Made by a program: the position numbers and the translations under genes
Shown here: positions 19,223-28,863 of the stretch, in pieces
Position numbering within the stretch: position 1 is the first letter of the stretch
How the letters are laid out: the number at the start of each line of letters is the position of its first letter
The notes under the pieces: generated by a model
Told to the model about the DNA's origin: nothing
Seen by the model: the letters and a program-made list of their open reading frames with translations, nothing else
The model's database searches: none
Source: Serratia sp. AKBS12
GTDB lineage: Bacteria; Pseudomonadota; Gammaproteobacteria; Enterobacterales; Enterobacteriaceae
Assembly: GCF_024793895.1 (NCBI RefSeq)
Contig: NZ_JANUSB010000011.1
Span: forward strand, 1 to 64,000
Length of the DNA stretch: 64,000 nt
Direction: 5' to 3'

Positions 19223-20320
19223 ATGGCAAAGCAAACCCCACTGTACGACCAGCACCTGGCGTGCGGTGCGCGTATGGTCGATTTTCACGGCTGGATGATG
19301 CCGTTGCACTACGGCTCCCAGATTGATGAACACCACGCCGTGCGGCAGGATGCCGGTATGTTTGACGTCTCCCACATGACCATTGTCGATTTGCGCGGCG
19401 CGCGTACCCGCGAATTTCTGCGTTATCTGCTGGCCAACGACGTTGCCAAGCTGACCCAGCCTGGCAAGGCGCTGTACACCGGGATGCTTAACGCTTCCGG
19501 CGGCGTGATCGACGATCTGATCGTTTATTTCCTCACCGAAGACTATTTCCGCCTGGTGGTGAACTCCGCTACCCGCGACAAAGACCTGGCCTGGATCGAA
19601 CAACATGCGGCGCCGTACGGCGTTGCGCTGACGGTGCGTGACGATCTGGCGCTGATCGCCGTGCAGGGGCCGCAGGCCAAAGAACGTGCCGCCACCCTGT
19701 TCAGCACGCAGCAAAAGCAGGCCGTTGAGGGCATGAAGCCGTTCTTCGGCGTTCAGGCCGACGATCTGTTTATTGCCACCACCGGTTATACCGGCGAAGC
19801 CGGTTACGAGATTGCGTTGCCCAAGGCGCAGGCCGCCGAGTTCTGGCAGCAGCTGCTGACCGCGGGCGTCAAGCCGGCCGGGTTGGGCGCGCGCGATACG
19901 CTGCGCCTGGAAGCCGGTATGAATCTGTATGGGCAGGAAATGGACGAAGGCGTTTCTCCGCTGGCGGCCAACATGGGCTGGACCATCTCCTGGGAGCCGC
20001 AGGATCGCCAGTTCATCGGGCGCGACGCACTGGAACAGCAGCGTGAGCAGGGCACCGAGCAACTGGTCGGCTTGATCATGACGGAAAAAGGCGTATTACG
20101 TAATGAGCTGCCGGTGCGTTTCAGCGACGCGGGCGGTCAGATCCACGAAGGGATTATCACCAGCGGTTCGTTTTCGCCCACGCTTGGTTTCAGCATTGCG
20201 CTGGCGCGCGTGCCGGCCGGCATCGGCGAGCAGGCCATCGTGCAGATCCGCAACCGTGAGATGCCGGTCAAAGTGACCAAGCCTGGTTTTGTTCGTGCCG
20301 GCAAATCATTGATAAACTAA
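19223..20320 (+). CDS. gcvT: Glycine cleavage system T protein (aminomethyltransferase)
   Basis: 365 residues. It moves the methylene group from the aminomethyl-lipoyl H protein onto tetrahydrofolate, releasing ammonia. Family motifs: [18 protein letters not shown] near 17-34, DVSHMT near 49, and the folate-contact region [10 protein letters not shown] near 191. The frame opens at 19166, but GGAGAGGGATAAG precedes ATG 19223. It is first in the operon with gcvH 93 bp and gcvP further downstream. Confidence 0.96.
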   Translation: MAKQTPLYDQHLACGARMVDFHGWMMPLHYGSQIDEHHAVRQDAGMFDVSHMTIVDLRGARTREFLRYLLANDVAKLTQPGKALYTGMLNASGGVIDDLIVYFLTEDYFRLVVNSATRDKDLAWIEQHAAPYGVALTVRDDLALIAVQGPQAKERAATLFSTQQKQAVEGMKPFFGVQADDLFIATTGYTGEAGYEIALPKAQAAEFWQQLLTAGVKPAGLGARDTLRLEAGMNLYGQEMDEGVSPLAANMGWTISWEPQDRQFIGRDALEQQREQGTEQLVGLIMTEKGVLRNELPVRFSDAGGQIHEGIITSGSFSPTLGFSIALARVPAGIGEQAIVQIRNREMPVKVTKPGFVRAGKSLIN

Positions 20321-20413
20321 ATTATTATTGGTTATTCCGCTGAATTTACGCCGTCGGTGATAACGTGGTGTGGGACACGCGGAGACATTATTTATTTTGA
20401 AGGAGTTCGGGCG

Positions 20414-20800
20414 ATGAGCAATGTACCAACAGAATTGAAATACGCAACCTCTCACGAGTGGGTGCGCGACGCAGGCAACGGCGAGTACGTGGTGGGCATC
20501 ACCGAACACGCACAGGAACTGTTGGGCGATATGGTATTCGTCGATCTGCCTGAAGTCGGCACAACCGTTGCGGCAGGCGACGACTGCGCGGTAGCGGAAT
20601 CGGTGAAGGCTGCGTCCGACATCTATGCGCCAATCAGCGGTGAAATCATCGCGGTCAACGACGCGCTGGATGGTTCGCCGGAGCTGGTCAACAGCGAGCC
20701 CTATGATAGCGGCTGGCTGTTCCGCATCAAAGCCTCCAATACCGGCGAGCTGGGTGAGTTGCTGGACGCCGCCGGTTACCAGGCGTCGATCGACGAATAA
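20414..20800 (+). CDS. gcvH: Glycine cleavage system H protein
   Basis: A 128-residue lipoyl carrier that shuttles the aminomethyl intermediate between P, T and L proteins. The lipoylated lysine lies in AESVKAASD near residue 65 and the HEWV motif is near 15. AAGGAGTTCGGGCG precedes ATG 20414, which fixes the start within a longer open frame. A GC-rich hairpin separates it from gcvP. Confidence 0.97.
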   Translation: MSNVPTELKYATSHEWVRDAGNGEYVVGITEHAQELLGDMVFVDLPEVGTTVAAGDDCAVAESVKAASDIYAPISGEIIAVNDALDGSPELVNSEPYDSGWLFRIKASNTGELGELLDAAGYQASIDE

Positions 20801-20809
20801 TCACCACCA

Positions 20810-20839
20810 CGCCCCAGGTCTGCCGACCGGGGCGTTTTA
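20810..20839 (+). terminator. Hairpin between gcvH and gcvP
   Basis: ACGCCCC ... GGGGCG stem with a loop of about 12 nt followed by TTTTAG. It may attenuate transcription into gcvP or protect the upstream mRNA; both genes belong to one operon. Confidence 0.5.
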
Positions 20840-20886
20840 GTTCGCGCTATATCCCGTACCACGCAAGCATTCAGGAATTTGTAGCA

Positions 20887-23766
20887 ATGACTCAGACACT
20901 CAGCCAACTTGAACACAGCGAAGCGTTCATCGAACGCCACATCGGCTCTTCTGCGCAACAACAGCAGGAGATGCTGGCAGCGGTGGGCGCACGCTCGCTC
21001 AGCGCGCTGATCCAACAGATTGTGCCGGCAGACATTCAACTGCCGGGGCCGCCGCCGGTTGGCGACGCGGTCACTGAACATCAGGCGCTGGCCGAGCTGA
21101 AGGCTATTGCCGGTCAGAATCAGCGCTACAAATCCTATATCGGCATGGGCTACAGTTCGGTACTGACGCCGCCGGTGATCCTGCGCAATATGCTGGAAAA
21201 CCCGGGCTGGTACACCGCCTACACCCCGTATCAGCCGGAAGTGTCGCAGGGGCGGCTTGAAGCGCTGCTGAACTTCCAGACGGTGACGCTGGACCTGACC
21301 GGCCTCGACCTGGCGTCCGCCTCGCTGCTGGACGAAGCGACCGCTGCCGCCGAAGCGATGGCGTTGGCCAAGCGCGCCAGCAAACTGAAGGATGCCAACC
21401 GCTTCTTTGTGGCGGACGACGTGCATCCGCAGACGCTGGACGTGGTGCGTACCCGTGCCGAAACCTTCAATTTTGAAGTGGTCGTCGACAAAGCCGAAAA
21501 AGTGCTCGAACTGGAGGGCGTGTTCGGCGTGCTGTTGCAGCAGGTCGGCACCACCGGCGAACTGCACGACTACAGCGCGCTGCTGGCTGAACTGAAGTCG
21601 CGCAAAATCATCACCAGCGTTGCAGCCGACATCATGGCGCTGGTGCTGCTGACCGCTCCGGGCAAACAGGGCGCCGACGTGGTATTCGGTTCTGCGCAGC
21701 GCTTTGGCGTGCCAATGGGCTACGGCGGTCCACATGCAGCGTTCTTTGCCTGCCGCGATGAGTTCAAACGCTCGATGCCGGGCCGTATCATCGGCGTTTC
21801 ACGCGATGCCGCCGGTAATACCGCGCTGCGCATGGCGATGCAGACCCGTGAGCAACATATCCGCCGTGAAAAGGCCAACTCGAACATCTGTACCTCGCAG
21901 GTGCTGCTGGCCAACATCGCCAGCCTGTATGCGGTGTACCATGGTCCGCAAGGCCTGCAGCGCATCGCCGAGCGCATTCATCGTCTGACCGACATTCTGG
22001 CTGCCGGGTTGCAGCAGGCCGGCCTGACGCTGCGCCATGCCACCTGGTTCGACACCCTGACCGTTGACGTCAAGGACAAGGCGGCGGTGCTGGATCGCGC
22101 GTTAGGCTTTGGCCTCAACCTGCGTACCGACATTCACGGTGCGGTGGGCATTACCCTTGACGAATCAACCTCGCGCGAAGACGTGCAAACGCTGTTTGCC
22201 GTATTGGCCGGCGACGACCATGGCCTGGACATTGACGCGCTGGACGCGGCGGTTAGCAGCGCGAGCGCATCGATTCCGGCGGCGATGCTGCGTCAGGATC
22301 CGATCCTCAGCCATCCGGTGTTCAACAGCTACCACAGCGAAACCGAGATGATGCGTTATATGCATCGTCTGGAGCGCAAGGATCTGGCGCTGAACCAGGC
22401 GATGATCCCGCTGGGCTCCTGCACCATGAAGCTGAACGCCGCGGCGGAAATGATCCCGATCACCTGGCCCGAGTTTTCCGACATGCACCCTTTCTGCCCG
22501 GCAGAACAGGCGGCGGGCTATCAGCAGATGATTGGCCAACTGTCCCAGTGGCTGGTGCAACTGACCGGCTATGACGCCATCTGCATGCAGCCGAACTCTG
22601 GCGCCCAGGGCGAATACGCCGGCCTGCTGGCAATACGCCGCTATCATGAAAGCCGTAACGAAGCCGGCCGCCACGTGTGTCTGATCCCAAGCTCGGCGCA
22701 CGGCACCAACCCGGCGTCGGCGCAAATGGCCGGCATGAGCGTGGTAGTGGTAGCCTGCGACAAGAACGGCAACATCGATCTGCATGACCTGCACGTCAAG
22801 GCGGAGCAGGCGGGCGAAGCATTGTCCTGTATTATGGTGACCTATCCGTCGACCCACGGCGTGTACGAAGAAACCATCCGCGAAGTGTGCCAAATCGTGC
22901 ATCAGTTCGGTGGCCAGGTCTATCTTGACGGCGCCAACATGAATGCGCAGGTGGGTATCACCACGCCGGGCTACATCGGCGCGGATGTATCGCACCTCAA
23001 TCTGCATAAAACCTTCTGCATTCCTCATGGTGGCGGCGGCCCGGGCATGGGGCCAATCGGCGTCAAGGCGCATCTGGCACCGTTTGTTCCGGGGCACAGT
23101 GTGGTGCAAATCGACGGCGTAACCACCCAGCAGGGGGCGGTTTCTGCGGCGCCGTTCGGCAGCGCATCGATTTTGCCAATCAGCTGGATGTACATTCGCA
23201 TGATGGGGGCAGAAGGGCTGAAACAGGCGAGCCAGGTGGCGATCCTCAACGCCAACTATATCGCTACCCGCCTGAAGGATGCCTATCCGGTGCTGTATAC
23301 CGGCCGCGACCACCGCGTAGCGCACGAATGTATTCTCGACATTCGTCCACTGAAGGACGAAACCGGCATCAGCGAAATGGACATCGCCAAGCGCCTGATC
23401 GACTATGGCTTCCACGCGCCGACCATGTCGTTCCCGGTCGCCGGCACGCTGATGGTGGAGCCGACTGAGTCAGAAAGCAAAGTCGAACTGGATCGTTTTA
23501 TCGACGCGATGCTGGCGATCCGTGCAGAAATCGAACGTGTGAAGCAGGGCGAATGGCCGCTGGACGACAACCCGCTGGTCAATGCGCCACACGTGCAGGC
23601 GGAGCTGGTTGGCGAATGGCAACATGCCTATAGCCGCGAACTGGCGGTATTCCCGTCGACCGCGGTGCGCGAGAACAAGTATTGGCCGACCGTGAAGCGC
23701 CTTGATGACGTTTATGGCGACCGTAATCTGTTCTGTTCCTGTGTGCCGATCGGCGATTATCAATAA
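20887..23766 (+). CDS. gcvP: Glycine decarboxylase (glycine cleavage P protein)
   Basis: A 959-residue pyridoxal-phosphate enzyme that decarboxylates glycine and loads the aminomethyl group on GcvH. It is the fused alpha2-type length found in gamma-proteobacteria, with two aminotransferase-like halves. The PLP lysine is in [18 protein letters not shown] near 709-726, and the N-terminal half begins with FIERHIGSS. It is the last gene of gcvTHP. A strong terminator follows at 23793. Confidence 0.97.
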   Translation: MTQTLSQLEHSEAFIERHIGSSAQQQQEMLAAVGARSLSALIQQIVPADIQLPGPPPVGDAVTEHQALAELKAIAGQNQRYKSYIGMGYSSVLTPPVILRNMLENPGWYTAYTPYQPEVSQGRLEALLNFQTVTLDLTGLDLASASLLDEATAAAEAMALAKRASKLKDANRFFVADDVHPQTLDVVRTRAETFNFEVVVDKAEKVLELEGVFGVLLQQVGTTGELHDYSALLAELKSRKIITSVAADIMALVLLTAPGKQGADVVFGSAQRFGVPMGYGGPHAAFFACRDEFKRSMPGRIIGVSRDAAGNTALRMAMQTREQHIRREKANSNICTSQVLLANIASLYAVYHGPQGLQRIAERIHRLTDILAAGLQQAGLTLRHATWFDTLTVDVKDKAAVLDRALGFGLNLRTDIHGAVGITLDESTSREDVQTLFAVLAGDDHGLDIDALDAAVSSASASIPAAMLRQDPILSHPVFNSYHSETEMMRYMHRLERKDLALNQAMIPLGSCTMKLNAAAEMIPITWPEFSDMHPFCPAEQAAGYQQMIGQLSQWLVQLTGYDAICMQPNSGAQGEYAGLLAIRRYHESRNEAGRHVCLIPSSAHGTNPASAQMAGMSVVVVACDKNGNIDLHDLHVKAEQAGEALSCIMVTYPSTHGVYEETIREVCQIVHQFGGQVYLDGANMNAQVGITTPGYIGADVSHLNLHKTFCIPHGGGGPGMGPIGVKAHLAPFVPGHSVVQIDGVTTQQGAVSAAPFGSASILPISWMYIRMMGAEGLKQASQVAILNANYIATRLKDAYPVLYTGRDHRVAHECILDIRPLKDETGISEMDIAKRLIDYGFHAPTMSFPVAGTLMVEPTESESKVELDRFIDAMLAIRAEIERVKQGEWPLDDNPLVNAPHVQAELVGEWQHAYSRELAVFPSTAVRENKYWPTVKRLDDVYGDRNLFCSCVPIGDYQ

Positions 23767-23792
23767 CCGATTCGATTAACATCGATTAAACG

Positions 23793-23823
23793 GGGACGCC
23801 GCATTTACGGCGTCCCTTTTTTT
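23793..23823. terminator. Terminator between gcvP and the GNAT gene
   Basis: GGGACGCCG-CATTTA-CGGCGTCCC stem followed by seven T. It ends gcvP and abuts the stop of the convergent acetyltransferase gene. Confidence 0.9.
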
Positions 23824-24358
23824 ATTGTGGGCGGCAATAACAGGCCAGATGAATATCCTCGGGCTCGCGGGCAAACAGCTCGGCGTCGGGAGAGGTCAGC
23901 AACCGGCATCCCTGTGCCAGATAAAAGTCGACGGTATTTTTATTGGCAATCGACGAAATATACAAACCGGCAGCGCCGGCCTGCTGTACCTGCGCCAGGC
24001 ACTGCTGGAACAGAATCTTACCCAATCCCTGACCGCGCCGCTGTGCGCTGACGTAAAAGAACAGCAGCTGGCGCAGATCCTGCTGTGGCCCGCGAGGCAC
24101 GGTATCAAGCGCTGCTGCCGCCACGATGGTGTCGTGTTCGAACAGGGCGAAAAACGCACCGCCGCGCTCAAAACTCTGCTGATGAATTGGCGTATAGATC
24201 TCAAGATCGTGAGGATCCCAGCCGCGTACGTCGTAATAGGCAGCATAAGGCTGGAGTTCACCGTCCTGTAGCCGATACAGAGTGGTGATTACTTCACTGC
24301 GGTCGATCTGCCACAGCAGATCGAGCTGATGCCGTGATAGCATAGTCAACGTGGCCAT
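23822..24358 (-). CDS. GNAT family N-acetyltransferase
   Basis: 178 residues from ATG 24358. The GNAT core is visible: a beta-strand pair ending LRQLLFFYVSAQ near 95-106, the acetyl-CoA pyrophosphate loop RRGQGLGKILFQQ near 107-119 and the C-terminal NTVDFYLAQGCRLL near 140-153. The acceptor substrate cannot be deduced. The frame extends 15 codons upstream to 24403, but no good ribosome-binding site distinguishes the starts. It lies between the gcv operon and a divergent SDR gene. Confidence 0.8.
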   Translation of the reverse strand: MATLTMLSRHQLDLLWQIDRSEVITTLYRLQDGELQPYAAYYDVRGWDPHDLEIYTPIHQQSFERGGAFFALFEHDTIVAAAALDTVPRGPQQDLRQLLFFYVSAQRRGQGLGKILFQQCLAQVQQAGAAGLYISSIANKNTVDFYLAQGCRLLTSPDAELFAREPEDIHLACYCRPQ

Positions 24359-24541
24359 GTTGGTTAGCTCGCGCAAGGGGTGGATAATCGGCAAAAGTAG
24401 CATTTAATTTGTTGATTTTCCAGACGATAAATCCCTTGAGCACCATCGTGTGGCGTCAGAATCCCCCGCCGGGTGAGCGGCGCTGACCGTTTTGCCAAAC
24501 ACCGCGGCAAGTTTTTTACCTCGTCCGTAACGGGAAGTGAT

Positions 24542-25288
24542 ATGACAAAAGTTGCATTGATTACCGGCGCCAGCCGGGGTATTGGCCGCGCGACGGCGTT
24601 ATTGCTGGCCCGCCAGGGCTATGCGGTAGGGGTTAACTATCTGACCAATGAGGCAGCGGCGCAGCAGGTGGTGAACCAGGTGCTTGCCGCTGGCGGCCGA
24701 GCGCTGGCGTTACAGGCGGATATTGCGCAGGAGAGCGAGGTCGTGGCGATGTTCTCCCGGCTGGACGCCGAGCTTGGTACCCTCAGTGCGCTGGTGAACA
24801 ACGCCGGCATTCTGTTTCAGCAGACCAGCATCGAACACCTGAGCGCAGAGCGCATCAACCGCGTGCTGGCCACCAACGTCACCGGCAGTTTTCTGTGTTG
24901 TCGCGAAGCGGTAAAACGCATGGCATTACGCCACGGCGGGCAGGGCGGGGCGATTGTCAACGTTTCCTCTGGCGCGGCGCGGTTGGGAGCTCCGGGGGAA
25001 TATGTCGATTACGCCGCCTCGAAAGGGGCGCAGGATACCTTGACTACCGGGCTGGCGATCGAGGTGGCGGCGCAGGGGATCCGCGTCAATAGCGTGCGGC
25101 CAGGCGCCATTTATACCGACATGCATGCCAGCGGTGGAGAGCCAGCGCGCGTCGAGCGGGTAAAAAGCCTGTTGCCGATGCAGCGTGGCGGCCAACCGGA
25201 AGAAATAGCGCAGGCCATCGCCTGGCTGCTTTCAGATGCCGCTTCCTACGTCACCGGCAGTTTTATCGACGCCGGCGGCGGTCGCTGA
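24542..25288 (+). CDS. SDR family oxidoreductase
   Basis: A 248-residue classical short-chain dehydrogenase. The cofactor motif TGASRGIG is at 8-15, NNAG is near 84-87, and the catalytic YxxxK is in YVDYAASKGAQ near 155-163, preceded by an active-site serine in NVSSGAAR. The C-terminal segment SYVTGSFIDAGGGR matches glucose-1-dehydrogenase-like and YgfF-type SDRs. The substrate is unknown. It is convergent with the GntR gene 4 bp away, which may imply a link with the catabolic cluster, but no co-regulation is shown. Confidence 0.85.
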   Translation: MTKVALITGASRGIGRATALLLARQGYAVGVNYLTNEAAAQQVVNQVLAAGGRALALQADIAQESEVVAMFSRLDAELGTLSALVNNAGILFQQTSIEHLSAERINRVLATNVTGSFLCCREAVKRMALRHGGQGGAIVNVSSGAARLGAPGEYVDYAASKGAQDTLTTGLAIEVAAQGIRVNSVRPGAIYTDMHASGGEPARVERVKSLLPMQRGGQPEEIAQAIAWLLSDAASYVTGSFIDAGGGR

Positions 25289-25292
25289 GCCA

Positions 25293-25973
25293 TCAGGCAT
25301 CGTGCAACAGCGCGCTGCGGAAGGACAGAATGTGCGCCTGCGCCGCCGATTCCGCCGCCTGGGTATCCTGTTGGGCCAGTGCGTCGATGATAGCGCGGTG
25401 CTCTTCAATCACCTCCTGCATATGACCTTCCTTTGACAGCGAGGTTGCCCAGAAGCGTTGCGCGCGCGCGTGCAGCACGCTCAGGATGTCGGCCAGCATG
25501 GCATTGCCGGCTATCTGTGCCAGCGCCTGATGGAATTCATTGTCCAACATCATCATGCGCACCCGATCGCGGGCCTGACAGGCGGCGGCAATTTGCTGAT
25601 TGAGCGCGCTGAGCCCGGCCACTTGTGCCGCGGTAGCGCGCTTGCTGGCCAGGCGCATGCACAGCAATTCGTTGGCCAGTCGGACTTCGATCAGTTCCAA
25701 TGCATCATCAATCGACAAAGGTGCGACCATCACCCCCTTGCGTGGGATCACCTGCAATAACCCTTCATTGGCCAGACGGTGGATCGCCTGATTGATCGGC
25801 GTTCTGCCCATCTGCAAGTCATTCATTACCTGAGCGGTATTCAAATACTCACCCGGTTTATAGCTCAAGGTCACTAACGCCTGCTTGAAGCGCCGATAGG
25901 CCAGTTCGTTCAGGGACAGGCCTGCTTCCTCTATCGGCGGGCGCTCCCGGTCTTCTGCATCCACGGTCTTCAC
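25293..25973 (-). CDS. GntR/FCD family transcriptional regulator
   Basis: 226 residues from a GTG start. The N-terminal winged helix (YLNTAQVMNDLQMGRTPINQ) precedes an all-alpha FCD effector domain with metal-binding histidines (DNEFHQAL, EEHRAIIDAL and a late AHILSF). GCAGGAG six bases before the GTG at 25973 makes this the best start; upstream ATG codons at 26009 and beyond lack a Shine-Dalgarno sequence and would extend into the operator region. It is divergent from the DUF2848-amidase operon, so it probably controls it in response to an organic acid-like inducer. The ligand is unknown. Confidence 0.85.
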   Translation of the reverse strand: MKTVDAEDRERPPIEEAGLSLNELAYRRFKQALVTLSYKPGEYLNTAQVMNDLQMGRTPINQAIHRLANEGLLQVIPRKGVMVAPLSIDDALELIEVRLANELLCMRLASKRATAAQVAGLSALNQQIAAACQARDRVRMMMLDNEFHQALAQIAGNAMLADILSVLHARAQRFWATSLSKEGHMQEVIEEHRAIIDALAQQDTQAAESAAQAHILSFRSALLHDA

Positions 25974-26060
25974 GTTTTGCTCCTGCAACCAAAAAAAGTT
26001 TTTAGACATAGTACACAAAAATATGGCATGGAAATCGCTTATTGAGTAACTAAAGATATA

Positions 26061-26072
26061 GTGAAATTTCAC
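26061..26072. promoter_or_regulatory. 12-bp perfect palindrome, candidate GntR operator
   Basis: GTGAAATTTCAC is fully self-complementary and lies between the divergent GntR gene and the DUF2848 operon, 28 bp before the latter's start. GntR/FCD proteins bind short palindromes in such gaps, so it is a candidate operator. The palindrome also creates matching GTG codons on both strands, which should not be mistaken for starts. Confidence 0.5.
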
Positions 26073-26099
26073 AGTATTTTAACAAAAGGAACGACTGCC

Positions 26100-26813
26100 A
26101 TGAAACTGACCTTCGCTTTACCTGATTCTAGCGGGGCTGACGCCCTGAACGTCGAGATTGACCATCTGGTAATTGCCGGTTGGACCGGACGCGATCGGCA
26201 GGCCATTTTGCACCATATTCGGGAGTTGGCCGAGCTGGGGGTGCCCCAACCGAGTGCAGTGCCGCTGTTTTATCGCGTGGCGGCCAACCAGCTTAGCCAG
26301 TGCGACAGCGTCGAAGTGATTGGCGCGGCCAGTTCCGGCGAAGCCGAACCGCTGGTGTTTACCCACCATGGCGAACTGTATGTATCGCTGGCCTCCGATC
26401 ATACCGATCGTGAGTTGGAGGCGCACAGCGTGGCGCTGTCGAAACAGCTCTGCGTCAAACCAGTTGCCACGGCGGCCTGGCGATTGCAGGAGGTAGCACC
26501 GCACTGGGACCAGTTGATTCTGCGCTCGTGGATTAAAGAGCAGGGGGAGTTCCGCTTGTATCAGCAAGGAACGCTGGCCAGCTTGCGCACGCCGGGCGAC
26601 TTGCTGGAGCGTTATCTGGCCGGCCAGCAACTGCCGGAATACCAGGCGCAACCACAGCTACCGCGTGACGGACTGGCGATGACCTGTGGCACGCTGGCGG
26701 CGATTGGTGGTATTCGCCCGGCGGCGGAATTCCGCATGGAATTGGTAGACGAGATTCTGGGGCGCCGTATCTGCCACTCCTATCGAAGCATTGAATTACC
26801 GGTGGTGGCGTGA
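26100..26813 (+). CDS. DUF2848 domain protein
   Basis: 237 residues, recognised as the DUF2848 family by its layout: HLVIAGWTGRDRQAILHHI near 19-37, then a central VFTHHGELYVSLASDHTDRELE near 88-109, and a C-terminal RMELVDEILGRRICHSY. The domain resembles fumarylacetoacetate-hydrolase-like folds but has no established reaction. AAAGGAACGACTGCC precedes ATG 26100. Its stop overlaps the amidase start (TGATG), so translation is coupled, and the two probably act in one pathway. Confidence 0.8.
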   Translation: MKLTFALPDSSGADALNVEIDHLVIAGWTGRDRQAILHHIRELAELGVPQPSAVPLFYRVAANQLSQCDSVEVIGAASSGEAEPLVFTHHGELYVSLASDHTDRELEAHSVALSKQLCVKPVATAAWRLQEVAPHWDQLILRSWIKEQGEFRLYQQGTLASLRTPGDLLERYLAGQQLPEYQAQPQLPRDGLAMTCGTLAAIGGIRPAAEFRMELVDEILGRRICHSYRSIELPVVA

Positions 26814-28162
26814 TGAAAAAGCTGACCTTGTCACAGGCCGCTGCCGGCCTGGCGTGCGGTGAATACACCTCTCGACGGCTGACGGCAGAGGCGCTGGCGT
26901 GTATCGATGATCCTCAAGGAGAGGGTGCACGCGCATTTATCCGTGTTTACCACGCCTGGGCGCAGCAGCTGGCGGCCGAATCCGATCGGCGGCGGGCGGC
27001 CGGGCATGCTCTTTCGCCGTTGGACGGCGTGCCTGTGTCGATCAAGGACCTGTTCGACGTGGCCGATGAAGCGACCACCGGCGGCTCTCGCGTCTTGGCC
27101 GATGCCGTGCCGGCGCAACGCCATGCGGCGGTGGTAGAGCGTTTGCTGCTGGCCGGTGTGGTGATCGTCGGTAAAACCAATATGACCGAATTTGCCTATT
27201 CGGGGCTGGGCATCAACCCGCACTACGCCACGCCGGCCAATCCATGGCAGCGAGCGGCGCAACGGATCCCCGGCGGATCTTCTTCCGGCGCGGCGGTGGC
27301 GGTCGCCGATGGTATGGGGTTCGGTGCGATTGGCAGCGATACCGGTGGTTCGGTGCGCATTCCAGCTGCATTTTGCGGTTTGACCGGCTACAAGCCCAGC
27401 GCATGCCGCATCGACATGGCTGGCGTACAGCCGCTGTCACCGTCGCTGGACTCCGTTGGCGTGATCGCTCACGGCGTGGCGGACTGTGTCGCGCTGGATG
27501 CGGCGATCGCCGAACGGGCGCTGCAACCGCAAGCGCAGCCGCTGGCGCAGGCACGGTTCGCCGTGCCGCAAACGCTGGTGCTTGATGATCTGGATGACGC
27601 GGTAGCGACGGCATTTGACCGCGCGTTACAGCGTCTGACGCAGGCGGGAGCCCGCATCGACGCCCTGCCATGCAGCGAGTTCGCCGAACTGTCGGCGATC
27701 AATGCCAGCGGCGGTTTCACCGCGCTGGAGTCGTGGCAATGGCACCAGGCGCTGATCGCCTCGCACGCGGCTGATTACGATCCTCGGGTGCTGTCGCGCA
27801 TTCGTCGCGGTGCGGCTCTGGGCGAGGGCGATCGTCAGCGACTGCAACAACAGCGTGGCGACTGGCAACGGCGGGTGACGGCAACGCTGGCAGGCTATGA
27901 CGCGCTGCTGATGCCCACCGTACCGTTTATCGCACCGGCCATCGCCGAGCTGGAAGCGGATGAGGCGCTGTACTTCCGCGTCAACGGTGCCGCGTTGCGT
28001 AACCCGTCGGTAATCAATTTTCTTGATGGCTGCGCCGTGTCGCTACCCATGCAACAGCCCGGCAGCGCACCGGTCGGTTTGATGGTGGCGGGATTGTCGC
28101 AGCAGGACCAGGCGCTGCTGGGTTGGGCGCTGTCAATTGAGCGTTGCCTTGCCGGCGCGTGA
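26813..28162 (+). CDS. Amidase signature family hydrolase
   Basis: 449 residues. The amidase-signature Ser-cisSer-Lys triad is visible: lysine in VSIKDLFDV near 72-80, cis-serine in the GGSSSGAA loop near 152-159, and the nucleophile in GSDTGGSVRIP near 170-180. It hydrolyses an amide or similar bond of unknown identity; close relatives include GatA-like and aryl-acylamidases. The ATG overlaps the stop of the preceding gene. The neighbours (DUF2848, MFS importer) suggest catabolism of an imported amide. Confidence 0.87.
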   Translation: MKKLTLSQAAAGLACGEYTSRRLTAEALACIDDPQGEGARAFIRVYHAWAQQLAAESDRRRAAGHALSPLDGVPVSIKDLFDVADEATTGGSRVLADAVPAQRHAAVVERLLLAGVVIVGKTNMTEFAYSGLGINPHYATPANPWQRAAQRIPGGSSSGAAVAVADGMGFGAIGSDTGGSVRIPAAFCGLTGYKPSACRIDMAGVQPLSPSLDSVGVIAHGVADCVALDAAIAERALQPQAQPLAQARFAVPQTLVLDDLDDAVATAFDRALQRLTQAGARIDALPCSEFAELSAINASGGFTALESWQWHQALIASHAADYDPRVLSRIRRGAALGEGDRQRLQQQRGDWQRRVTATLAGYDALLMPTVPFIAPAIAELEADEALYFRVNGAALRNPSVINFLDGCAVSLPMQQPGSAPVGLMVAGLSQQDQALLGWALSIERCLAGA

Positions 28163-28209
28163 ATTACGGCGGGCATGCTCGCCTCATTTTGAGCTAACAG
28201 GAGATCTCC

Positions 28210-28863
28210 ATGACCGGAACCCCTAACGGAATGCTGTTTGTCGCCACAGACGTCGCCGCGCAGGATGAGGCGGATTTCAACCAATGGTACGACCGGGAAC
28301 ACGTAGAAGAACGGGTACGTATTGACGGCTTTTTGAGCGGTACGCGTTATCAGGCGTTACAGGGCGGGCGTAAATACCTCGGCTTGTATAAAACCGTGTC
28401 GCTCGACAGTTTTACTTCAACGGCGTATCACGCCGCCTTCACGCGCCAGACGCCATGGTCAGTGGCCTGTCTGGACAAGATGGTCAACCCGATGCGACGC
28501 GTCTGTTCGCTGACGGCGCTGAGCGGCATCGGCTGCGGTAGCCACCTGAGCATTCTCACCCTGGAGCCCGGCACAGGCGATGCGCTCACGCAACGAGCCC
28601 GTCAACTGGGCGAGGAACTGGCCAGCGCCGCCGGATTTGTCTGCAGCAGCCTGTTGCTGCCCGACGCGGTACTCAGTACGCCGCTGCCAAAAGAAACCAC
28701 GGAAAACCGCCGGTTACTGCCGATGCTGCTGATCGAAAGCAGCAGCGTACAGGCCGGTCAACGCCTTGCCGACCAGGCTTGCGCTGCCCTGAATATTACG
28801 CCGGACGCTGCGCTGCAATACGCGCTCAGCTGGCGACTCACTGCACAGGAGTTGGCATCATGA
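28210..28863 (+). CDS. Predicted dimeric alpha/beta-barrel protein
   Basis: 217 residues, not firmly recognised. The N-terminal half (MLFVATDVAAQDEADFNQWYDREHVEER near 8-35) has the Trp-Tyr-x-x-Glu-His pattern of ferredoxin-like stress-response or EthD/DUF4286-type barrels. The C-terminal half looks like a second, diverged copy. It may be an accessory enzyme of the amidase pathway. CAGGAGATCTCC precedes the ATG, and its end overlaps the MFS start by one codon frame (ATGA), so the three genes are translated together. Confidence 0.6.
   Translation: MTGTPNGMLFVATDVAAQDEADFNQWYDREHVEERVRIDGFLSGTRYQALQGGRKYLGLYKTVSLDSFTSTAYHAAFTRQTPWSVACLDKMVNPMRRVCSLTALSGIGCGSHLSILTLEPGTGDALTQRARQLGEELASAAGFVCSSLLLPDAVLSTPLPKETTENRRLLPMLLIESSSVQAGQRLADQACAALNITPDAALQYALSWRLTAQELAS

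Noticed and set aside
22165-23415. 416-residue minus-strand frame
   Set aside because: It is the shadow of gcvP in a GC-rich gene; no motif and low plausibility.
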